64,000 nucleotides of DNA from Siphlonurus alternatus. Taxonomy: Eukaryota; Arthropoda; Insecta; Ephemeroptera; Siphlonuridae. The DNA is taken from the NCBI GenBank assembly GCA_949825025.1, contig OX463779.1, positions 28,920,539 to 28,984,538 of the forward strand, written 5' to 3'. Both the position numbers and the translations under genes were made by a program. The notes below the pieces were generated by a model. The model saw only the letters and a list, made by a program, of their open reading frames with translations. It did not search any database and was not told the DNA's origin. Positions within the stretch are counted from its first letter, which is position 1; each line of letters starts with the position of its first letter. Positions 56,931-64,000 of the stretch are shown piece by piece.

Positions 56931-57360
56931 AATATTAACGTTTTTCGTAATCTCGTTATTAATAAATTCGCAACCACGCTGGTATGCACACAAGGTAGGC
57001 ATACGCATGTAAACCATTGTCGCAAAATTTGTTATTTCAGGTGAGGCCTGAAAAAGGTGTGAGCATGGTTTTACCAAACCCACACCCACCTAGTTTTATT
57101 TTTCATGAAACGAACAAGTAATATACATTTTAATAAGTCGGACTATTTCACAGCTACAGTAGCCTACATCCAAAGTCAGCAGGATAACAAAGTTTGGGGT
57201 TTTGTTTTGTTTATCACTTTCCATTGCGAAAGTATCATTGTTCACATCAGTGTTTTTGTATTTTATTTGTGATTTGATATGAGGTAAGAAATGTGGGTGT
57301 GGCTACAACAACACGTCACGCTCATAGTACAGTGCACAGCCCGGTAATGGAATTTAGCCC

Positions 57361-57718
57361 TGTTTTGGTCCAGGCCTGTTTTTGGGCTCCTTGTCTCCTT
57401 ATAGCCAGGAAAAGTAAAAAAATAAAATTTTAACCCATTAACCAAATCATCCTTTTCATGAAAATAGCATCTATCTGCAATACCGTGATATTTTTCTTAC
57501 TGGTTCAAAAAAAATAAAAACGAATTAAAAGCAGGGTTTTTAACAAATATAATTCCGTTTTTATTTTTTCTTAATTAGTAAAAAAAATATCACGGTATTG
57601 CAATTGTTAGTTTTATGAAAAGGCTGATTTGGTTAATGGTTACTATGGGTTACAATTTTATTTTTTTACTTTTTTTGGCTATATTAAGGAGTCCAAAAGC
57701 AGGCCAAAAACCAAAACA
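57361..57718. mobile_element. Diverged palindromic element
   Basis: Left blocks (GGTCCAGGCCTGTTTTTGGG, GTAAAAAAATAAAATTTTAA, GCAATACCGTGATATTTTT) have complements at the right (AAAAATATCACGGTATTGC, GTCCAAAAGCAGGCCAAAAA). The centre is near 57540. Ends and target duplication are not clear. Confidence 0.55.
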
Positions 57719-57908
57719 TTTTTTTTTCGTGTCCCTCAACACATTTTTTTTTGTTTTTTTTCTACTCAAAGAGATGCTCTGATATATGAAACTGAAATTA
57801 TGATAAACTCAATTGCTATATTTCATTGAACATGTTAATAATTTTTTCGAATTTTTAAGAACCCTAAATATGGCAGATAAAAATTGTTAAACGTGAAAAA
57901 TGTCTTAA

Positions 57909-58470
57909 AGTAGAGTGAGCGAAAAATTGACCGATGGTAAAGCTCATTCTCTTGCATGTAAAAAGTTACTTTGGAGCACCATAAATAAGCATCTGAAATC
58001 AGTTGAGACCGTCCTTCGTAAAAATTCTGAGCATTTGGGTCTAAAAGTCGATGACTTCGTCCATCTACTCCATGCTAACGCTCGAAAAACGTGGCTTCTT
58101 TTTTATTCGAACTTTAATTTCTTTCGCAATCTCCCGTAAAATGTGTTTAAAAAATATTCAAAGATAGAACATATTATGGTGAATCAGAAAGTGTCATAAC
58201 TTTTATTAGCCCTTCATAAAAATTTTGAGAAAATTCTGATACAATACCAAAATCCGAGGAAAATTTTCATTTCAAATGTTGCGGTCTACGGGTTAACAGC
58301 TGACTGGATCAACAACACTATATAACTTCAGCAGATGCTCGTATTGCGCAACTTGCATAAATTTCTACTGCGCAGCTTTTGAGGAGCCGACGTAACTTTT
58401 TCGTATGCACATATATAGTGCGTGACGTCATTCCCGTCATGCACTGCGCACTCAACTCGCTGACTCTACT
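57909..58470. mobile_element. TTAA-flanked transposon (AGTAGAGTGAGCGA ends)
   Basis: 562 bases between TTAA at 57905-57908 and 58471-58474, with ends AGTAGAGTGAGCGA and CGCTGACTCTACT. Unlike most of its relatives it is not a palindrome inside and holds a 74-codon frame (57915-58139) starting MSEKLTDGKAHSLACKKLLW. The ends match the foldback element at 24046-24699. Confidence 0.75.
57915..58139 (+). CDS. Short open frame inside a TTAA transposon
   Basis: The 74 codons (MSEKLTDGKAHSLACKKLLW, HLKSVETVLRKNSEHLGLKV, then IHLL-like and KTWLLFYS text) start six bases inside the left transposon end. It is not a recognised transposase. It could be a captured host piece or chance. Low confidence that it is expressed. 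Confidence 0.25.
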   Translation: MSEKLTDGKAHSLACKKLLWSTINKHLKSVETVLRKNSEHLGLKVDDFVHLLHANARKTWLLFYSNFNFFRNLP

Positions 58471-58875
58471 TTAAGGGGGTCCGTTACCGGGCTGCGTAGT
58501 GTATCCCTTCTAAGTCTAAATAAGTTATACCACAGGTTATATACATCCTGTAATCATTTATTTCATCTTATTATATAATTATCTGAACTGTTACGTATGC
58601 ATACACAGTATGCATATGCATAATATATGCATATTGATATGATAAATATGTTACTGTATGCATTCTATGCATATGATACATACAATAGTTTTACAATACT
58701 GTATTTTAACTATTTTAAGATATAAATTAATTAATTAAATTTCTAAAATATTATAAAATTATACTTGCTGTGTATGTACAGTATATATGTATTATACATA
58801 CAGTAAATAAAGTAAAATTTATTTTAATTACCTTCTTCACATTTGTATTATTTATGAATTATTTTGTTATTTAAG

Positions 58876-61800
58876 ATGAGTGGCTCTCCCACCCCAACGG
58901 AAAAAGAGCTACAGAAAAGCTCTACCGGCTGGGTTCGTTTTGAAGAAGAAGATGGAAAAGGCGGGGAGAGAATACTTTCAGACAAATCAGCAAATGGTGC
59001 ATTGGAGTCAACTGCATCACCAACTCAATTAGAGGTGCATTAAATTATTATTATACTTTAGGGCATGCTAAAAATATAATACATACCTTACAGTATTAAA
59101 ATAATATTATACAATACTGTGCAGTATGGTAGCTGTAATTAAGAAACAATGTAGCTTACTGTATAGGTATTAAATTGTATAATCTTGCAGGAATCAAAAA
59201 CTCTAATTTTAATTTGTACCATGAATATTTAAGTCTTAAAAAGGTTAAACTTGTAAAAACTGAATCATCAAAATTCAAGGTGCCATGCAATACCATTCAC
59301 TATAGTAACAATATTAACAACAAGAAAAGTTGCCTGACAACAACAAAACATCAAAACATATACAGTACATAATACTTTTTGCTCAATTAGTAAATTGGCA
59401 TGAGTCAACAATATTGACGTTGGTTGCAGCAGCAGTACAGTGGCGCCATCATCCAGCCTGAGACTGGTCACGTTAGCCTCGACCGCAGCTTGAGCCGCCC
59501 AGGTGGGGAGGTGGCTATCTCCGTGGGCACCTCGCCGCAGCCCCTGCATGTGCCAGCCTCGCCCCCCACCACCGCGCCAGACCTGCGTACCATCGACCTC
59601 GGCACGGGAGCTGCCAACGGAGCCCTGCATGGAGGCGTGGCAGCAATATCAGGAGCAACAGCAGCACCCAGACAAGGGTTTGGTGAGCATGCTTTTCTGT
59701 AGGACACAATATGGTTCAATTGAAATAAGATGAGGCAAACAGCTTTGGGGATAAAAATTGTTTTTATTAGTACAATTCTTAGAAAATGACATTTTAGGCA
59801 CACTTCAAGATGTAGTGAAAATGAAGCCTGCTCTGCTTATAACAAAGAAAAAAAAAAAAGTTAAGGGGTCATATTTATGATAACAAAATTTAGGCCTTAG
59901 GATTCACTGTTGTGTGATTGTGCATGGCCAACTATTGCCATGCAGTCCAAGGAGACAATGTCCAAAGAGGAACATTTTTGGGATGGCTATATCTCCAAAT
60001 CAAATCTGCACCTCCTTAATAAAAATTCAGTACCAGCAAACCAGACAAGTGTTTACAATGTTTGTGCTGTTCTTAGTTGTGCATAAAAGTAGACCCCCCC
60101 TTTTTTTATGGATCAATAAATTATATCATTGATATTCATGGTGATAGATAATTCTTGGATTAAATGTTGTTTGAAATTAAGATCTGTGTGTTTGTTTCAG
60201 CGAATGGAGATATAATTGTGACATTGCTTCCTGTCAACACAAGATGGCCTTGGATCACCCCTGCAAAATTCCGCCCCGAACTGGTTCCAGAAGAGCTCAT
60301 GGCCCAAGGATTGACGGTACGCTTCCTTCCTAGCAACCTCATTTGCCCTTTTTTTTTTTTTTTTCAAAATTTATTTCAGTTTAATTATTTCTGACTAACC
60401 AATGCAAATTACATAATTGTAAAATTTACAATTAAATTACAGTATAGTTTATTTTGTGGTTACCAGTTGCTACTTCAATGCTTTAAAAAAAATCCATCTG
60501 CAAAAGTGATTAATATAAGGAATTTTATTACTGTATTATATATTTATTTTAACAATAAATATTGTTTTCGTTAAATCTGAGTAAGATAAGGTGGTGAAAT
60601 CGTTCATCTCCCATGTGTACTAAATTTGGCAATACTGTTGTGCAGCTCACAGTCGAGGACTATGTGCATGTCATGGAGCTGCTGACTCACGATGTTCGCT
60701 TCACGCTCTACAACGTCTGTTACAAGCGTGTGTTGGCACTGTGGGTGCTGCTGGCCTTCACCGTGCTGCTCATCCTGCTCTTCTCGGGCGTCACGGGACT
60801 CACCTTGTTTGGCCTCGGTGTCCTCTGGCTCATCATCAACGCTGCTGCCATTGTCATCTGCATGTGGGTCAAGATCAAGGTGAGGAGGTGCAGCTGACAC
60901 AGCTGGAATAAAATCCTGTCTAGTTGGTTGCAAGTTAAAACACAATAGTAAACTGTACGTTTCATTTATTATATTTTTTTTTCTACCTTAAGTTGTTTAA
61001 CTTAAAATCACATATTTGGTAAAAATAGACATAAACCATGAAGGTTTTCGTTCCATTTACAAAAGATAAAAATAAATATTTACCGCTACGTAATACCATG
61101 AAATTATTTTGATACAGCCCATTGATAAAACTAATATTCATTTGTTTGAAGATAAGTATGCCCCCCGCCAGTGGCGTAACTACAAAATGTGGGCCCGGGG
61201 GCCGAAGGCCCGTTTGGGCCGCGAAGCAGCGACTTCGGGGGGGGGATCCCCGCCGGAGGCGTTTTTTTTTTTTAGAAAATGTGGGCGTGGCACTGTTTTT
61301 TCAATGAAAAAATTACATATTTTAATGAAATTAGATTCGCGCAATATTTTATAAATTCCTTATTAATTTATACCTGCAGATCCACAGATGTCACGTTATT
61401 CAGCAATCGGCAATTTTAAAACAAAAATAAAAAACATTATATAGTGTTATAAAAATATTAAAATTCATATTAGTTCATTTTAATTTACCATAACATGAAT
61501 TACTAATTAACACGTATGGTATACTAAATTTAAGCACAATTTTGACTTATTAGAAAGACTATTTATATTTTATATTGTTTCAACTGCACACATTAAACGC
61601 GTGCTTCAACGACATGGTGAACTGAATTTGCATGGGATGGTTCATTTGAATCTTAAATGTCGTTATAGAACAGAGAGAGATGAGTCAGATGAGGAGCACG
61701 TAATATGAGCTATTGTTCTCCCCATCCCCAAATGATAACGATAATGCATGGTCTTCATATTTGTGACAAACTTTTGTTTACGGAAAAAAATAATATATTT

Positions 61801-64000
61801 TTTTGTCACGCTCAATTGAAGTATATTCAATGAGCTTAACTGAAAAGGCCCCCTTTGATACACGGGCCCTTGGCCCCCTCGGCCCCCTCTGTAGTTACGC
61901 CACTGCCCCCCGCCCTACTCAATGATGTTTAATGATAAACTAGTTTTTATATCATGATTATAGAAGTCTTGTGTGACCTGTATCTTTAGCTAAGTCTTGG
62001 ATTGATTTAACAATTTTAGCATGAACCTTGGTGATCAATATTTTCACCCAAATATTTTCCTTAAATTTTACACAATGCTGTGTTTTTTAATGTAATAACC
62101 TTCATATAACCTTGACATATTTTCCCCATGACATCAGTTTCTACTGGTACGTAATCTGCATTCTAAAGTTGTTATCAGTGTGAGGTTGTCTTAATTATTT
62201 TATACCCCTTCTTATGGCATTCTTTATTGTATTATATTGCTAATCTCCTCACTTAACACACTTTACTGTTGCTTGTTAAGTTAGTAAGCAAACAAAATAA
62301 TTCCATTTCCAGTTTGCATGCAAATTCAGCCGCAAAACAGCATCAAGATATTTTTACTTGTTTACACTTAAATTGTTAGTTCTTATCTTTGCTTATCTTA
62401 TTTTTTTGCAAAAGTATTGAAACAAAACTGGATGTCACTATGCTGAATACAGCTTACTGTCTTATTAACACATAGATAATTTGCTGGTCCTATAATCTGG
62501 TGCATTTTTTTTTCCTTCTTTTTGTTTTGGAAAAGGTGTTTGTTGGATACATATAATAAATATATTTCATGCAGCATAGAACAAGTCACAAATATTATAC
62601 ATATAATAAGCTAGTCTAAGAAAAAAACTAAACATTAAGATCCTAAATGCATATAAACATTGAGTTAATGTTAATTATATATATTATAATTATGTTATAC
62701 TAATTTAATTATACATAACTGTTATACATGATACTGAAACATAATTTGTTGTAAATAATTATTTAACAACGTAAAACAATGAAAATAGAGAGAAGATTAA
62801 CAACAAATAGTTTTTTACTATATTGCAAGTTTTAAGCTCTCTAATTTCCAGCAAATACTGGATGTCACACCACTCACTGTCTGATTTGTAATTGCTTGTG
62901 CAGCTGAACCATAACCTGGAGCGGTGCATGGCGTCTGTGAACCGCCACCTCCTGCGCCACAAACTCCTGCTGGGGCTGGACGACCGAGGCAAGCTGTCAT
63001 GCCACAAAGTCAACCTCTGCTTCATCTACTTCGACACGGCAGAGTGTGTGGTGAGATTCTTTTTTATTATGTTAGTAGAAGAAGAGGCAACAAGCTCCAA
63101 GCTAACAAATTTTCCATTGATTTAGTGCTTAATTAACTAGAACAGTTTATTATATTGTTAATAATTACTAACAATGGCTTTGAATTATGTTGCAATGGAT
63201 AGGCTACTTGACTTTTTTTAATGCATTAATTTACGAATAGAGAGAATTTATATTATTCTTATTTTATTTTTAAGATTACTGTTTAATACAAAAACTATAT
63301 TTAAATATTTATTAAAAGTTCTAACATGTCACCTAAAGGTATCTAGTCCCTATTCTTTTAATTATAAGGACTAAATGCCTCCAGCAGCCATGGCTAAATT
63401 TTCAATAAACATTTAAAAAATAACTTTCGGACTGTAGAAAAATCTGATCAAAATGAAAGTAGCATAATTTTGTATTGTCTATTCATACATGCAATTAAAA
63501 AAATGTCAATTTGGTTTCCCATTATAAGTACTGCTCCTAACTGAGTCATTCTTTGTTCCAGAAAAAGCTGCAGGAGGTGATAGATAGTGAAGAGCGGGTG
63601 GGTCGAGTAGTGGGTCGTGAAGAGACTGTGGAGGAGCGGAGGCAGCGACGGCAGCTACAGCAGCGCATGGACATTGACGACAGTGATATCATCATCCAGG
63701 GCACCGCCACCACCCGACTGTCTCGCAAGCAGGTAGGATTTCTGCACGGTCTCCCTAGTGAAGTCTCAGATTGGATTTGTAAACATACTTGTTTTCTAAC
63801 TTTTTAAAGCAAGAATGAGTAATTAATTTACAATTTTTTATACTTTATTTGTCTCATTCTCTCTGTAATTTAAACCACACATTTGCACTGTCTCAGGTAA
63901 GAGGAGAACGAGTCATGCTACGTTATTTGCAACGCTGGGGCAAAGATTTCCTGCGTCGACGTCTTGATTGGACGCTAGACGAGACTGGTGGCAACCCCAC
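58876..64000 (+). CDS. TMEM268: TMEM268-like two-pass membrane protein (partial at right edge)
   Basis: Exons 58876-59034, 59430-59682, 60201-60316, 60646-60879, 62904-63050, 63562-63732 and 63897 onward to the window end, all GT..AG and phase-matched (over 390 aa so far). The start is MSGSPTPTEKELQKSSTGWV; the first donor GTGCAT is weak. A low-complexity Pro/Ala/Gly region follows (residues about 54-138), then DIIVTLLPVNTRWPW, two membrane segments at about 204-224 (RVLALWVLLAFTVLLILLF) and 228-250 (LFGLGVLWLIINAAAIVICM). Next is the block VNRHLLRHKLLLGLDD with KVNLCFIYFDTAECV, which resembles the LRHRVLLG and WFVYFDLENC region of vertebrate TMEM268. An acidic/basic charged helix follows (RVVGREETVEERRQRRQLQQ). 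Function is poorly known; vertebrate TMEM268 is a membrane protein with a suggested role in integrin beta-4 stability. Confidence 0.78.
60646..60879 (+). CDS. TMEM268: TMEM268-like exon with both membrane segments
   Basis: 78 codons, phase 0 in and out: LTVEDYVHVMELLTHDVRFT, then a short loop and two hydrophobic stretches separated by only a few residues, so a tight hairpin with both ends cytosolic is expected. Open frames in other phases are shadows. Confidence 0.85.
60880..62903 (+). other. TMEM268-like intron
   Basis: Two kilobases of AT-rich DNA. Apart from the hAT-like insertion at 61169-61905 I see no feature. Confidence 0.5.
61169..61905. mobile_element. hAT-like element (CAGTGGCGTAACTAC ends, 8-bp TSD)
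   Basis: 737 bases starting CAGTGGCGTAACTACAAAAT and ending CTGTAGTTACGCCACTG, flanked by exact CCCCCCGC (61161-61168, 61906-61913). Terminal repeats of this type and an 8-bp duplication are typical of hAT transposons. GC-rich ends surround an AT-rich interior without transposase. It lies in a TMEM268-like intron. Confidence 0.88.

Noticed and set aside
59268..59803. Minus-strand frames of 64-120 codons
   Set aside because: Shadows of the GC-rich TMEM268-like exon 59430-59682, which has phase-matched splice sites on the plus strand.

Overview
The window is AT-rich animal nuclear DNA. Small GC-rich exons with GT..AG borders are spread through long AT-rich introns that are crowded with microsatellites and short transposons. 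The families present (endophilin B, an ATP11-type lipid flippase, a TMEM268-like membrane protein, dUTPase) and the mix of CR1/L2-like, hAT-like and TTAA-flanked elements point to an invertebrate metazoan. I cannot place it further from sequence alone.

Layout. (1) 819-875 (+): the last exon of a dUTPase gene; its other exons lie left of the window or are not visible. (2) 2560-13407 (-): a complete endophilin-B-type gene (N-BAR plus SH3) in about ten coding exons, tail-to-tail with dUTPase. (3) 13.4-27.1 kb: a long stretch with no gene I can recognise, holding MITEs, a 5S-rRNA-derived SINE, two inverted copies of a GGATATCGGATT-type array, a local duplication and TA microsatellites. (4) 27.1-54.3 kb (+): an ATP11-class P4-ATPase. 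Twenty-two coding exons (32222-54331) join in perfect phase to 1125 codons plus stop, with probable 5' exons at 27.5 and 31.6 kb. Its introns carry an apparently intact non-LTR retrotransposon, foldback elements of 0.1-1 kb and a minisatellite. (5) 58876 to the window end (+): a TMEM268-like two-pass membrane protein, seven exons visible, cut off at the right edge.

How the genes relate. Endophilin B bends and binds membranes, ATP11 proteins flip aminophospholipids to the cytosolic leaflet, and TMEM268 is an integral membrane protein. They share a membrane theme, but these are independent genes on both strands and I infer no operon-like coordination.

The most unusual content is the mobile DNA. 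At least nine elements end precisely at TTAA, in a piggyBac-like manner, and most are long palindromes. Three of these are packed at 2870-4251: two abut on one shared TTAA and a third is nested. Three small hAT-like MITEs, a longer TAGGGCCC-ended element and a CAGTGGCG-ended element each have exact 8-bp target duplications. Also notable are an endophilin SH3 domain with Tyr where the binding-groove Trp is expected, a phase-neutral 14-residue microexon in its BAR domain, an ORF2 without an early AUG, and a possible decayed coding segment at 29.6-29.87 kb.
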